Positions 1 to 9,179 are shown, counted from the first letter of the stretch. The stretch: 64,000 bases of DNA from DAISKN01 sp963716925 (GCA_963716925.1 CAVQUX010000033.1:1-64000), one strand, 5' to 3'. The notes: generated by a model from the sequence alone, not told the origin. A program made the numbers and translations.

Positions 1-541
1 GTTCGTCTGGGGTCGAGAGGTTCTCGCGGTTCTCCTCCCAGGCGGTCCGGTCCTGCATCTTCCTCTGGAGCTTCGTCGAGGCGAGCCCCAGGCGAGCCAT
101 CTCGAGGTTGACCTTGGCCATCCCCACGCGGTCGATGATCATGTTGGTCGCCGTGTTGTCGCTCACCGTGACCATCAACGTCGCGACGTCGCGAAGGCTG
201 AGGCTCACCTTCCCCGGGGTCAGCTGCTGCAGAATCCCGCTTCCGGGAACGACGTCCGTGGCCGCGAGGGTCACCACCTCGTCGAGGTTCTGCTCTCCCG
301 CCTCGACCTGACGCATGAGCTCCACCAGGACCGGGAGCTTGATGGCGCTCGCCTGGGTGAACACCACTTCGCCGTGAACCGAGATCCGGTCGCCGGTCGC
401 GGGATCGAGGATGGTGACTCCGAGAACGCCGTCGACGCGGGAGGCAATCTCCAGGACCTCCCTCTCGAAGCGCTCCCGGAGCAACTGTGCGGGGTCGGAG
501 GAGGGCTCGGCCAGAACCGCGACCAGAAGCGCGCCGATCAT
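1..541 (-). CDS. class A beta-lactamase-like serine hydrolase (C-terminus beyond window)
   Basis: The first 180 residues of a penicillin-recognising serine hydrolase are visible; the 3' end lies off the window. A short hydrophobic N-terminus (MIGALLVAVLA) suggests export. The SxxK nucleophile motif is SAIK at residues 65-68, and the second motif SDN is at 127-129, embedded in VTVSDNTATNMIID. Residues 169-178 (EENRENLSTP) occupy the omega-loop position. The KTG motif would be outside the window. This pattern fits the beta-lactamase2 (PF13354) group, which includes true class A enzymes and uncharacterised periplasmic hydrolases, so resistance should not be assumed. The ATG at 541 lies three bases after the tag stop codon, so it probably ends the leu-tag transcription unit. 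Confidence 0.8.
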   Translation of the reverse strand, partial: MIGALLVAVLAEPSSDPAQLLRERFEREVLEIASRVDGVLGVTILDPATGDRISVHGEVVFTQASAIKLPVLVELMRQVEAGEQNLDEVVTLAATDVVPGSGILQQLTPGKVSLSLRDVATLMVTVSDNTATNMIIDRVGMAKVNLEMARLGLASTKLQRKMQDRTAWEENRENLSTPDE

Positions 542-544
542 GGG

Positions 545-1135
545 TTACCTCATCCGGGCGCAAGGAGTATAGCGAAAGCAGCTCACCTCGTGATCGTTCA
601 CCATCCCCACGGCCTGCATGTGGGCGTAGAGGATGGTGCTCCCCACGAACTTGAAGCCCCGCTTCTTCAGGTCCAGGCTCAGAGCGTCGGACTCCGCGCT
701 GGTCGCGGGGACGTCCCTCATGCTCTTCCGCCGATGGACGATGGGTCTTCGGCCGACGAAGGGCCAGACGTACTCGTCGAAGCTTCCGAACTCCTTCTGG
801 ACCTCGAGAAACGCGCGGGCGTTCGTGACCGCCGCCTGCACCTTGAGCCGGTTGCGCACGATGCCCGGGTTCTCGAGGAGCTTCCCGACTCTCTTCTCGG
901 AGAATCGAGCGACCTTCACCGGGTCGAAGCCGTCGAACGCTTTCCGGTAGGCCTCGCGCTTGTTCAGGATCGTCGACCAGGAAAGGCCCGCCTGCGCCCC
1001 TTCCAGAATCAGGAACTCGAAGTGAGTGCGATCGTCGTGCACGGGAACGCCCCACTCCCGGTCGTGGTACTCGATGTAGAGATCGTTGCCGGAGGCCGCC
1101 CAGCCGCACCGGCGGGTCTCGTCGCGCTTCGCCAT
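545..1135 (-). CDS. tag: DNA-3-methyladenine glycosylase I
   Basis: A 196-residue protein matching Tag over its full length. This base-excision enzyme removes 3-methyladenine from alkylated DNA. The N-terminus has RCGW and YHDREWG, and the C-terminus has NDHEVSCF. Cys10, His24 and the C-terminal His/Cys pair correspond to the zinc-binding residues known in E. coli Tag. The core segment EGAQAGLSWSTIL is the family signature. It is intact, unlike its leu neighbours, starts 10 bases after the leuD stop codon and is likely co-transcribed with that operon, although its function is unrelated. Confidence 0.95.
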   Translation of the reverse strand: MAKRDETRRCGWAASGNDLYIEYHDREWGVPVHDDRTHFEFLILEGAQAGLSWSTILNKREAYRKAFDGFDPVKVARFSEKRVGKLLENPGIVRNRLKVQAAVTNARAFLEVQKEFGSFDEYVWPFVGRRPIVHRRKSMRDVPATSAESDALSLDLKKRGFKFVGSTILYAHMQAVGMVNDHEVSCFRYTPCARMR

Positions 1136-1145
1136 GGACGCTAGT

Positions 1146-1701
1146 TTATGCCGAGGCTTCGAAGGCGCGGATGGCGTCTTCCTGGGCTCTCAGGAAGTCC
1201 AGAGGATCGATACCGTGAAGCAGGCAGTGCCGGGCGAAGCCGTCGATGGGAAACGCGGCCTCTCGACCATCGGGGAGAACGAGGAGCTTTCTTTCGAGAT
1301 CGACGGTGACCACCCAGCCGGGGTGGTCGAGGAGCGCGCGGTGGATCTCTTCGGGAACCTCGACGGGAACGAGGCCGTTCTTCACCGCGTTCCCCTTGAA
1401 GATGTCGGCGATGGAGCGGCTCACCACGGCGCGAAAGCCGAAGCCGACGAGCGCCCAGGGCGCGTGCTCGCGCGAGGAGCCGCAGCCGAAGTTCTCGCCC
1501 GCGACCAGGACCTGCGGCGCCTTTCGCCTCCGGGCGGTTGAGGACGAAATCGGGATCGCGCCTCCAGTCGGCGAAGAGGTTGCCTCCCAGGCCTTCCTTG
1601 CTGGTGGTGGTGAGGAAGCGCGCGGGGATGATCTGATCGGTGTCCACGTTGTCGATGGGGAGGACCACCGTCTTCGACGTGAACCTGCGGATCGGCTCCA
1701 A
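1146..1701 (-). CDS. leuD: 3-isopropylmalate dehydratase small subunit (frameshifted)
   Basis: LeuD, the small subunit of isopropylmalate isomerase in leucine biosynthesis. The start is a TTG five bases after the leuC stop, giving EPIRRFTSKTVVLPIDNVDT. The reading frame breaks near base 1528, just after LNRPE. One extra base in the plus-strand cctccg run shifts the frame, and removing it restores RKAPQVLVAGENFGCGSSRE, the LeuD signature, through to FEASA at the stop. With the repair the protein is about 184 residues, close to the usual 190-200. The remaining sequence is fully conserved, which argues for sequencing error over a decayed gene. Confidence 0.9.
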
Positions 1702-1706
1702 AGGCC

Positions 1707-3106
1707 TTACTCCAGAAGCGTGCGCGCGTCGGTGATTCTTCCGGTCACCGCCGCCGCCGCCGCCGTCAAGGGGCTCGCGAGGATCGTCCGCCCGCCCTTC
1801 CCCTGCCGTCCCTCGAAGTTGCGGTTGCTGGTCGAGACCGCGAGCTCGCCCGGCGCGAGCTGGTCGCCGTTCATGGCGATGCACATCGAGCAGCCGGGCT
1901 CGCGCCACTCGGCCCCGGCCTCGAGAAAGATGCGATCCAGCCCTTCGGCCGCCGCCTGCCGCTTCACTTCCTGCGATCCCGGGACCACGAGAGCGCGAAC
2001 GCCGCGGGGCGACCCGTCGTCCATTCATCACCGCCGCGGCGAGCCTCAGATCCGAGATCCGCGAGTTGGTGCAGCTCCCGATGAAAACCACGTCGACCGG
2101 TTTTCCCAGAAGCCTCTCGCCCGGGCTCACGCCCATGTACCGCAAAGACTTCTCGTTCGCATCCCGCGGGATCGCGTCACCGATGGCGACCGACATTCCG
2201 GGGTTGGTCCCGTAGGTCAACATCGGCTCGATCTTCGAGGCGTCGAGAGAGACCGTCCGATCGTAGGCGGCTCCGGCGTCGGTCGGAAGACTCTTCCAGT
2301 CGGAGACCGCCCGATCCCAGTCCTTCCCCTTGGGCGACTGCGGTCTTCCCTCGAGGTACTGAAACGTGGTCTCGTCGGGGGCGATGAGTCCCGCCCGGGC
2401 GCCGCCCTCGATCGACATGTTGCACACCGTCATGCGCTCTTCCATCGAGAGCGCCGCGATCGCCGAGCCGGTGTACTCGATCACCTGGCCGATGCCGCCG
2501 TCGACTCCGATCTCGTGGATGATCGCGAGGATCAGATCCTTCGCCGTGACACCCTTCGAGAGGCGTCCGTCGACCCGCACCTCGAACGTGGAGGGCTTCG
2601 ACTGCAGGAGGGACTGCGTCGCGAGCACGTGCCCGACTTCCGTGGTGCCGATGCCGAAGGCCCAGGCGCCGAAAGCGCCGTGGGTCGACGTGTGGCTGTC
2701 GCCGCAGACGATGGTCATTCCCGGCCGGGTGAGTCCGAGCTCGGGGCCGATCACGTGGACGATCCCCTGGCGCGAGTCGCCGAGAGCGTAGAGCCGGATT
2801 CCGAACTTTTCGCAATTGCGGCGCAGGGTCTCGACCTGGGCCTCGGTCTCCCGGTTGAAGTACCGGGGACGGCCGTTATCGTCGAGGAGCGTCGGGGTCG
2901 AGTGGTCCATGGTGGCCGCCGTGCGATCCGGCCGCCTTACCCGAAGGCCCGCGCGCCTCGAGCTCCGAGAACGCCTGGGGCGAGGTGACTTCGTGAATCA
3001 GGTGGAGGTCGATGTAGACGACGGGCGGATGCTCCGCCGTCCCGGGCACGACGAGGTGCCGGCGCCAGATCTTCTCGAAGAGAGTGAGCGGAGTCCGGTC
3101 GGTCAC
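1707..3106 (-). CDS. leuC: 3-isopropylmalate dehydratase large subunit (two frameshifts)
   Basis: LeuC, the 4Fe-4S large subunit of isopropylmalate isomerase. The GTG start at 3106 overlaps the leuA stop as GTGA, indicating translational coupling. The N-terminus reads TLFEKIWRRHLVV. An extra base near 2949 (GGGCC for GGCC) breaks the frame after ELEARG; repairing it joins LRVRRPDRTAATMDHSTPT. A second extra base near 2004 separates MNGRRVAP from GVRALVVPGSQ. With both removed the protein is 465 residues, the normal LeuC length. Cluster ligands are visible in IGSCTNSR and GCSMC. It forms a heterodimer with the downstream leuD product. Confidence 0.92.
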
Positions 3107-4666
3107 TGCCCGAATACGTCCACGAGCTCCTTGTGCGTCTCCCGCATCGCGACCACGCGGTTCACCACGCGGAGAAACGCCTGAGCGCTCGCCTGCATGA
3201 TGTCGCTTCCGCTGGCGCGGCCCCGGTGCCTTTGACCCAGCTCTTCGATCTCGACCGTGACCTCACCGACGCCGTTCAAGCCGGAGCTCAAGCCCTTCAC
3301 CTGGAAGTCGGTGAGCTCGAGGGCGGTCTCGCTCCCGCGCCCGATGGCACGGAAGATGGCCTCGACCGGCCCGCTCCCGACAGCCGCCTCCTTCACCAGG
3401 CGGCCGGTGCGGTGCCTGAGGCTCACCGTCGCCGTCGACGCCGTCTCGCTTCCCGAGCTCAGGTGGAGATCGACGAGCTCCCAGGCATCGGAGCTTCCCT
3501 TGTGGGGGAGCCGGGTGCCCTTCATCAACCGCTCGAGGTCGTCGTCGAGGATCTCCTTCTTCGTGTCGGCGACTTCCTTGAACTGCACGAAGATCCTCTC
3601 GAGCTCTTCGGGGGCGAGATCGTAGCCGAGCTCGTGGAGGCGCTTTCTGCAGGGCGTGGCGCCCGCTGTGCTTTCCCAGGACCAGGGAGTTGTCGACGAG
3701 ACCCACGTCCTCGGGCTTCATGATCTCGTAGGTCAGCCGATTCTGGATGACTCCGTGCTGGTGGATTCCCGCCTCGTGGGCGAAGGCGTTGGCGCCGACG
3801 ATCGCCTTGTTGCGCTGCACCACGAGCCCCGTCACCTGGGTGAGGAGTCGGCTCGCGGGGTGGATCTGCCGGGTGTCGATTCCCGTCTCGAGCCCGTAGA
3901 AGTCGGAGCGGGTCCGGAGGGCCATCACCACTTCCTCGAGCGAACAGTTCCCCGCGCGCTCGCCGATGCCGTTGATGGTGCACTCGACCTGGCGGGCTCC
4001 GGCGCCGAGAGCCGCGAGGCTATTGGCGACCGCGAGGCCGAGATCGTTGTGGCAGTGGACGCTTACGACCGCGCGATCGATGTTCCGCACGTTCTCCCGG
4101 AGGTATCGGATTCGCTCTGCGAACTCGTCCGGGGTCGCGTAGCCGACGGTATCGGGGATGTTGACGGTCGAGGCCCCGGCGTCGATCACCCGCTCCACCA
4201 CCTCCGCGAGAAAATCGAGCTCGGTGCGGGAGGCGTCCTCGGGCGAGAACTCGATGTCATCACAGAGCTCGCGCGCTACCTTCACCCCCTCGACCGCGCG
4301 CCGGACGATCTCCTCTTTCGCCACCTTCAGCTTGTGCTCGCGGTGGATCGCGCTCGTCGCCAGGAAAACGTGGATCCGGGCGCGCTGAGCTTCCTTCAAC
4401 GCTTCCCACGCGCGCTCGATGTCCATCCGGGAAGCGCGCGCGAGACCCGCGACCACCGGTCCCTCGATCTGCCGGGCCACTTCGCGCACCGCCTCGAAAT
4501 CACCGTTCGAGGCGATGGGAAAGCCCGCTTCGAGAACATCCACTCCGAGGAGCGCGAGCGCTCTCGCCATCGTGAGCTTTCCGTCGAGGTTCATGCTGCC
4601 GCCCGGCGATTGCTCGCCGTCTCGCAGCGTCGTATCGAAAATCACCACTCGATTCGAGGGTTTCAT
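3103..4666 (-). CDS. leuA: 2-isopropylmalate synthase (frameshifted)
   Basis: LeuA condenses acetyl-CoA with 2-oxoisovalerate, the committed step of leucine synthesis. The catalytic barrel opens with DTTLRDGEQSPGG and carries the metal-binding HCHNDLG and the NGIGERAGN segment. After GKHSGRHALQK an extra A in a three-A run near 3645 shifts the frame; repair restores RLHELGYDLAPEELERIFVQ and the C-terminal LeuA dimerisation and regulatory domain (residues about 380-520). The repaired length is 520 residues, typical of type 1 LeuA with leucine feedback control. It is first in leuA-leuC-leuD; leuB is not in the window. Confidence 0.93.
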
Positions 4667-4716
4667 CAGGGTTCTCCGTCGAGTCGGGCAGCTAGTGGCA
4701 AGCCCGGGGGTTAACT

Positions 4717-4728
4717 TACCGTCCGGTA
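4717..4728. promoter_or_regulatory. TetR-type palindromic operator candidate at leuA promoter
   Basis: TACCGTCCGGTA is a perfect 5-bp inverted repeat with a 2-bp spacer. It lies inside a wider imperfect palindrome TTACC...GGTAA and sits three bases beyond the leuA -10 hexamer, over the expected transcription start. The shape and position fit a repressor of the TetR family. No regulator gene is adjacent, so the cognate protein is unknown. Confidence 0.5.
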
Positions 4729-4731
4729 GGT

Positions 4732-4761
4732 AATCTACTTCAGCGGATTTTCATTTGTCAA
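4732..4761 (-). promoter_or_regulatory. sigma70-like promoter for leuA
   Basis: Read on the minus strand, TTGACA (4761-4756) is followed after 18 bases by TAGATT (4737-4732). The -35 matches the consensus exactly. The predicted start falls within or just beside the palindrome, leaving a leader of about 60 bases without an obvious leader peptide or attenuator. Confidence 0.55.
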
Positions 4762-4795
4762 GTCGTCCCCCCGGCTCAATCCCCATCCATGTGAT

Positions 4796-4824
4796 TTGAC
4801 AAGACTTGGCGGTGCCTCTAGGCT
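4796..4824 (+). promoter_or_regulatory. sigma70-like promoter for BadF-type kinase
   Basis: TTGACA (4796-4801) and TAGGCT (4819-4824) are separated by 17 bases. The predicted start, about 4831, leaves only about nine bases before the ATG at 4840, and no Shine-Dalgarno sequence is visible, so the transcript may be nearly leaderless. Confidence 0.5.
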
Positions 4825-4839
4825 TGATCTCGAGTTGTC

Positions 4840-5811
4840 ATGACGGTTATCGGGATCGACGCTGGCGCGACGAAAACCGAGTGCCTTCTCGCCGACGAGA
4901 AAGGCACGGTGCTCGCGAAGGCGCGGGGCAACGGATTGAACCTCCAGCTTTTCAGCGAGGACGAGGTGGAGTTTGCTCTCGGCTCGCTTGCGAACGAGGT
5001 GCTCACGGCGCAGAAGAGCGCGCGCGTCGATGCGCTTTGCGTCGGCATGGCGGGGGCGGGGCGCGAGCGCGATTTCCGGATCATGAAGAAGATCCTCGCG
5101 AGGCTCGGAGTCGCCCGGGAGTACCTCGTCACCCACGACGCCGCCATCGCTCTCGTCGCCGGAACCGGTGAGCGCTTCGGTGTGGTGCTGACCGTCGGAA
5201 CCGGGGCCGCCGCCTACGGAGTCGATCGCTCCGGGCGCGAAGCCCGGGCCGGGGGTTGGGGTCCTCTTCTCGGAGACGAGGGCAGCGGCTACTGGATGGG
5301 GTTGCGGGCGCTTCGAGCGGTGATGCGCGCCTATGACGGACGCGCGGGAGAGACGCTTCTCACGCGGCCGATCCTCGACCGGCTCGGCGTCGACGGCGCG
5401 GAGGCCCTCGTCCACCGGGTGTATCGAGAGCTCGCGAGAGACGAGATCGCGGCGCTCGCGCCGCTGGTGCAGCAGGCGGCGGACCTCGGCGACGGCGAAG
5501 CCCAGGGGATCATCGACGACGCCGCGCGAGAGTTCGTGAGGGCGGTGGAGTCGGTCATCGGCAAGCTCGATCTCGCCGGAGAGAGCTTCCGCCTCGTCCT
5601 CTCGGGCGGGCTCTGGAAAGCGGTACCGGTGCTGCGGCAGGATTTCGAGAGACTGATAAAGAAAGTCGCCCCCTGGACGCTGGTCTCCGAGCTCACCGTC
5701 GAGCCGGCGCGCGGCGCGGTCGCGATCGCGCTCGAGCATCTCCACTCGAAAGCGCCGCCCGAAGGTCGCCCTTCGTCCGGGCGAGGCGCCGCCGCGCTTC
5801 GGCAGCGCTGA
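4840..5811 (+). CDS. BadF/BadG-type N-acetylsugar kinase
   Basis: A 323-residue ASKHA-fold kinase. The phosphate-1 loop GIDAGATKTE is at residues 5-14, followed by VGMAGAGRE, a second phosphate motif TVGTGAAAYG, and GGWGPLLGDEGSGYWMG, which is characteristic of N-acetylglucosamine kinase (NagK) and MurNAc kinase relatives. Its convergent neighbour is murQ, which uses MurNAc-6-phosphate, so a role in phosphorylating peptidoglycan-derived MurNAc or GlcNAc is likely; the substrate is inferred from context. The last 119 bases overlap the 3' end of murQ on the other strand. The promoter is very close to the start codon. Confidence 0.82.
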   Translation: MTVIGIDAGATKTECLLADEKGTVLAKARGNGLNLQLFSEDEVEFALGSLANEVLTAQKSARVDALCVGMAGAGRERDFRIMKKILARLGVAREYLVTHDAAIALVAGTGERFGVVLTVGTGAAAYGVDRSGREARAGGWGPLLGDEGSGYWMGLRALRAVMRAYDGRAGETLLTRPILDRLGVDGAEALVHRVYRELARDEIAALAPLVQQAADLGDGEAQGIIDDAAREFVRAVESVIGKLDLAGESFRLVLSGGLWKAVPVLRQDFERLIKKVAPWTLVSELTVEPARGAVAIALEHLHSKAPPEGRPSSGRGAAALRQR

Positions 5812-6661
5812 CCCCGAGGCGGCCCATCGCGACCGCGATCTTCACGTCGCCCGCCTGGTCCAGAAGCTTCGACGCGCGCGCGGAGTCGACGGAGGCGAGT
5901 TGTGCAACCATCCGCCTCGCGCGGTCCTTGAGCTTTGCCGAAGAAGGCCGTAGCTCGACCATGAACGGGCCGTAGACTTTCTTGAGGCGAATCATGGCGA
6001 GAAGCGTCATCCGGTTCAGGACCAGCTTCGTCGCCGTCCCCGCCTTCATGCGGGTCGATCCCGCGAGAACTTCCGGACCGACCCGCGGCGCGACGACAAC
6101 GTCGGCGAGCCGTCGCAGCCCCCGCGCTCCCGGAGCGCAGGTCACGAGCACCGTCGAGGCGCCCCGCTCGCGGGCGAAGGCGAGCGCTCCCCGCACGAAG
6201 GGAGTCACGCTCGAAGCGGAAATCCCGACGACGAGATCCTCCGGACGAAGACGCTGCGATCGCAGCTGACGTCTCCCCTCGCGTTCGCGATCCTCGGCGC
6301 CCTCGACCGCGCGATGGACGGCCTTGCTCCCACCGGCGATGAGGCCGACGATGCGATCCTTGTCGGTTCCGAATGTTGGGGGGCATTCGGCCGCCTCGAG
6401 TACCCCGAGACGGCCGCTCGTACCCGCTCCCGCGAAAAACACGCGGCCGCCCCGGGAAAGCGCCCGCGCCAGAGCGAAGGCGGCGCGCGCGATGCGGGGC
6501 GCCTCGGCCTCGACCGCCGACACCATTCGCCGATCCTCCTTCGACAGCAGCTCGAGGATCGCCTCTGGCGAAAGCCGGTCGAGGTTCGAGCTCTTCGGAT
6601 GGAGGGCCTCCGTCGGAAGAGACTCCCAGATCGAAGGGCGGGCGCCTTCGTTCTTGCGCAT
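5693..6661 (-). CDS. murQ: N-acetylmuramic acid 6-phosphate etherase
   Basis: MurQ cleaves the lactyl ether of MurNAc-6-phosphate, giving GlcNAc-6-phosphate and D-lactate during cell-wall recycling. The 322-residue protein has the SIS-domain motif FFAGAGTSGRLGVLEAAECP, containing the catalytic Glu region, then VVGISASSVTPFV and the C-terminal helix KIAVAMGRLGVSAAEARRRL. The ATG at 6661 overlaps the pirin stop as TGATG. The C-terminus runs about 20 basic residues past the usual end, in the stretch that overlaps the convergent kinase. Together the two genes suggest a salvage unit for imported or recycled muropeptide sugars. Confidence 0.93.
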   Translation of the reverse strand: MRKNEGARPSIWESLPTEALHPKSSNLDRLSPEAILELLSKEDRRMVSAVEAEAPRIARAAFALARALSRGGRVFFAGAGTSGRLGVLEAAECPPTFGTDKDRIVGLIAGGSKAVHRAVEGAEDREREGRRQLRSQRLRPEDLVVGISASSVTPFVRGALAFARERGASTVLVTCAPGARGLRRLADVVVAPRVGPEVLAGSTRMKAGTATKLVLNRMTLLAMIRLKKVYGPFMVELRPSSAKLKDRARRMVAQLASVDSARASKLLDQAGDVKIAVAMGRLGVSAAEARRRLARTKGDLRAALSSGDARARSRPRRAPARR

Positions 6662-7504
6662 CAGTCGAGAAACGTTCCCCGCCGGTAATCCTCGAACGCC
6701 TGCTCGATTTCCGCCCGGGTGTTCATCACGAAGGGACCGTAGCGGGCGAGGGGCTCCCCGAGCGGCTTCGCCGCGAGAAGGAGCGCGCGCATCGGCCGAT
6801 CGGAAGCGGTGAGACCGACCGCCTCTTCGCCGTCCCGCGACAGGACCGCGAGCTCTCCCGCCTCGAGGCGCTCGCCGCCCGACCTCACCCGCCCCTTCGA
6901 ACACGTAGACGAGAACGTTGTGCTCCGGGGGCGTGGGGTGCTCGTAGGCCCTCCCGGCGGGCACGAGGAGATCGAGGTAGAGAGGCGAGGTCGCGATTCC
7001 CTCGACGGGGCCGCGGGTCCCCTGGGCCTCCCCGGCGATGACGCGAATCACGACTCCACCCTCGGCCGAGACTTCGGGAATCGCCGAAGCGGGGATGTCC
7101 TGATAGCGGGGCTCGGTCATCTTGTTTCGCGCGGGGAGGTTCACCCAGAGCTGGAAGCCCCACATGAGGCCCTGCTCCTGGAGCGGCATCTCCGAGTGGA
7201 TGATGCCGCGGCCGGCGGTCATCCACTGCACGCTTCCGGGGCCGAGCTCCCCGCGGTTGCCTTTGTGGTCTTCGTGGCGCATCGAGCCCGCGAGCATGTA
7301 GGTCACGGTCTCGAAGCCCCGGTGGGGATGGTCGGGAAATCCCGCGACGTAATCGGCGCCTTGTTCCGACTTGAACTCGTCGAGGAGCAGAAACGGATCG
7401 TGGTAGTCGAGAGCGTAGGTTCCGAGACTCCGGCGGATCCGGACGCCGGCACCTTCGGTCGCTTCCTGCGCCCTCACAATCTGGACTGCTTTACGGGTTC
7501 GCAT
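6661..7504 (-). CDS. pirin family protein (frameshifted)
   Basis: A bicupin pirin homologue. N-terminal metal ligands are visible in HPHRGFETVTYM and GRGIIHSEMP; known pirins bind iron there and some have quercetin 2,3-dioxygenase activity. The frame breaks near 6893, where one extra G lies in a GGGG run. Removing it joins LVYVFEG to RVRSGGERLEAGEL and the rest of the C-terminal cupin, ending RRGTFLD. The repaired length is about 280 residues, normal for pirins. It is followed directly by murQ, though no functional link between them is known. Confidence 0.88.
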
Positions 7505-7579
7505 AGTGTTCCCACTCTAGCACTCAGCTTGATCTCCCGAAGTCGCCGTGCAAAGCTCCCGCGTTCTCCGGAGGAGCTC

Positions 7580-8134
7580 ATGAATCTTCGCACATTCTTC
7601 GTCGGTGCCTTGCCGCTGTTCCTCGGCTGCCAGGCGGAGCCGCCCGGCGAGCCGGTCGAAACCGCGGCCGTGGATCCCGTGGAGCGCGGCGAGTACCTCG
7701 TCGCCGTTCTCGCCTGCGGCGACTGCCACACTCCGTTGAAGATGGGCCCGGCGGGCCCCGAGCCCGACCTCACGCTCCTCCTTTCCGGCCATCCCGAAGG
7801 CATGACGATGCCCCCGGTGCCCGCGCTTCCAGAACCGTGGCTCTGGGCCGGCGCCGCGACCAACACCGCTTATTACGGGCCCTGGGGAGTGACCTACGCC
7901 ACCAACCTGACGCCCGAGGAAGTCACGGGGATGGGGATCTGGACCGAGGAGATGTTCGTGAAGGCTCTCCGGACCGGAAAGCACATGGGTACCTCCCGCG
8001 CCATCATGCCACCCATGCCCTGGCCCGCGTACTCGAGGCTGACCGATGAGGACCTGAAGGCGGTTTACGCCTATCTCCGGAGCATCCCGCCGATTCGCAA
8101 CCAGGCGCCGGATTATCAGGAGCCGGCTCGCTAG
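7580..8134 (+). CDS. c-type cytochrome lipoprotein
   Basis: A 184-residue exported protein. The signal sequence ends in the lipobox LFLGC, so Cys17 is probably lipidated. One haem c site is present, CGDCH, followed by a typical cytochrome c fold with an axial Met candidate in IMPPMPWPAY and the helix LTDEDLKAVYAYLRSIPP. This arrangement is common in diheme-like cytochrome c proteins of alcohol/aldehyde dehydrogenase type, but only one CxxCH is present here. GGAGGAG upstream is a good ribosome-binding site. It is monocistronic, divergent from pirin; its redox partner is not evident. Confidence 0.85.
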   Translation: MNLRTFFVGALPLFLGCQAEPPGEPVETAAVDPVERGEYLVAVLACGDCHTPLKMGPAGPEPDLTLLLSGHPEGMTMPPVPALPEPWLWAGAATNTAYYGPWGVTYATNLTPEEVTGMGIWTEEMFVKALRTGKHMGTSRAIMPPMPWPAYSRLTDEDLKAVYAYLRSIPPIRNQAPDYQEPAR

Positions 8135-8161
8135 AACCTATCCGCAGACCGTGCCGTGAGC

Positions 8162-8710
8162 CTAGAAATCGTGGCGCAGGATCGGGCGAGGTGGCATTCG
8201 GCGAGCGACGGTCTTGAAGCCCTCGCGCTCGAAGGTGGACGCTACACCCGTGGAGGTCGCGCTCGGCGTCAGGCTCCTGTCCAGAGGGTAGGCTTCGAGC
8301 GCAGGCGCTCCCGCGCGCTTCGCTGCCTTCACGGCCGCGGCGATCAGCACCGAGGTAACGCCCTTCCTGCGATAGCCCTTTCGCACGTAGAAGCAGGAGA
8401 GCGACCACACCGGCAAGGTATCCACCTGCTTGAGCCTCCATTCGCGATCCAGTTGCGGGAGCTTTTCGCGCGGCGTCAGCTGGCACCAGCCTACGGCGAC
8501 GTCGCCATCGAAGGCGAGCAGGCCAGGAGGGGGGCCGCGTTTCACGACCTTCCGAAACTCCGCCTTGTTCTTCGTGCGCGGGCGCTTTCGATAGGCGGCG
8601 CCGATCCTCCAGTACATGCACCAACATCGACTGCATATAGGGCTGTCGCCGAAGAGGTCCTCGAGGGCGGGCCAGAGATCGGAAGTGAGCGGGCGGACCG
8701 TGAGCTTCAT
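8162..8710 (-). CDS. GNAT family N-acetyltransferase
   Basis: A 182-residue protein starting at MKLTVRPLTSDLW; the longer open frame to 8782 is unlikely to be translated because it overlaps the upstream DUF1801 gene. The acetyl-CoA binding motif region is SCFYVRKGYRRKGVTSVLI (Q/RxxGxG/A variant RRKG). The N-terminal part CSRCWCMYWRIG is typical of a stand-alone GNAT subgroup frequent in soil bacteria. The substrate cannot be predicted. It is the last of a run of small minus-strand genes discussed as possible cassettes. Confidence 0.82.
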   Translation of the reverse strand: MKLTVRPLTSDLWPALEDLFGDSPICSRCWCMYWRIGAAYRKRPRTKNKAEFRKVVKRGPPPGLLAFDGDVAVGWCQLTPREKLPQLDREWRLKQVDTLPVWSLSCFYVRKGYRRKGVTSVLIAAAVKAAKRAGAPALEAYPLDRSLTPSATSTGVASTFEREGFKTVARRMPPRPILRHDF

Positions 8711-8741
8711 GCCGCGTTCCCTGGTGGATACCACCGTTTGT

Positions 8742-9137
8742 TCATGCGCCCAACCGCGCTTTGATATCCAAATACGCCGCATCGATCAGGTCGCCAAGGG
8801 CTGCCACGTTGAGCTCGCGGCCAGGCTTCAATTTCACGTGGCGCATGCGTTTGCCACTCCCCTCCAACAAGCCCGCCCGATCTTCCAGCGCGGCTCCATG
8901 GAAGAAGCCGACGTTGACGTGATCTCTGAAAGCGTCGACGTACCCGAAGGGCGCATCCTGGACGCATGCGACGGGGCAACCGTCGTGTATCAGCTCCCGG
9001 ACGTCGTCGCCGCACTGCCGCATCCGCCCGAACCAGTGCTTGGCAATCGATCGCAGCTCGACCGGCCGGTCGATCAGCCAGGTGTCGATAGCCGGATCCC
9101 GTTTCACCGCTCCCGAGAACCGCAGAATGCCGTTCAT
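8742..9137 (-). CDS. DUF1801 domain protein
   Basis: A 131-residue protein of the YdhG/DUF1801 group. Conserved-looking segments are FGYVDAFRDHVNVGFFHGAAL and LLEGSGKRMRHVKL, which are typical of this fold; related proteins include the Bacillus YdhG-type frataxin-like proteins, but the role here is unknown. There is no signal peptide or membrane segment. It lies 31 bases before the GNAT start and 42 bases after the DUF5655 stop, so the three may share a transcript. Confidence 0.75.
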   Translation of the reverse strand: MNGILRFSGAVKRDPAIDTWLIDRPVELRSIAKHWFGRMRQCGDDVRELIHDGCPVACVQDAPFGYVDAFRDHVNVGFFHGAALEDRAGLLEGSGKRMRHVKLKPGRELNVAALGDLIDAAYLDIKARLGA

Positions 9138-9179
9138 GGGGAACCTTGGAGGTCTACGCCAAAAAAAGGCGCCGAGGCT

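Noticed and set aside
374..1144. A 256-residue plus-strand frame over tag
   Set aside because: Opposite strand of an intact glycosylase gene; low-complexity, no family.
1246..2988. Long plus-strand frame over leuC/leuD
   Set aside because: Shadow of leuCD; Arg/Pro/Ser-rich as expected for antisense of high-GC genes.
2876..3106. Separate 76-residue protein
   Set aside because: It is the N-terminus of LeuC cut off by a frameshift, not a gene of its own.
5693..7504. A single 603-residue fusion of pirin and MurQ
   Set aside because: The join exists only because of the one-base insertion in pirin; both proteins have their own start and stop.
9145..9170. CGCC-A7-GGCG as a Rho-independent terminator
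   Set aside because: The stem is only four pairs and there is no trailing T run on the transcribed strand; not convincing.
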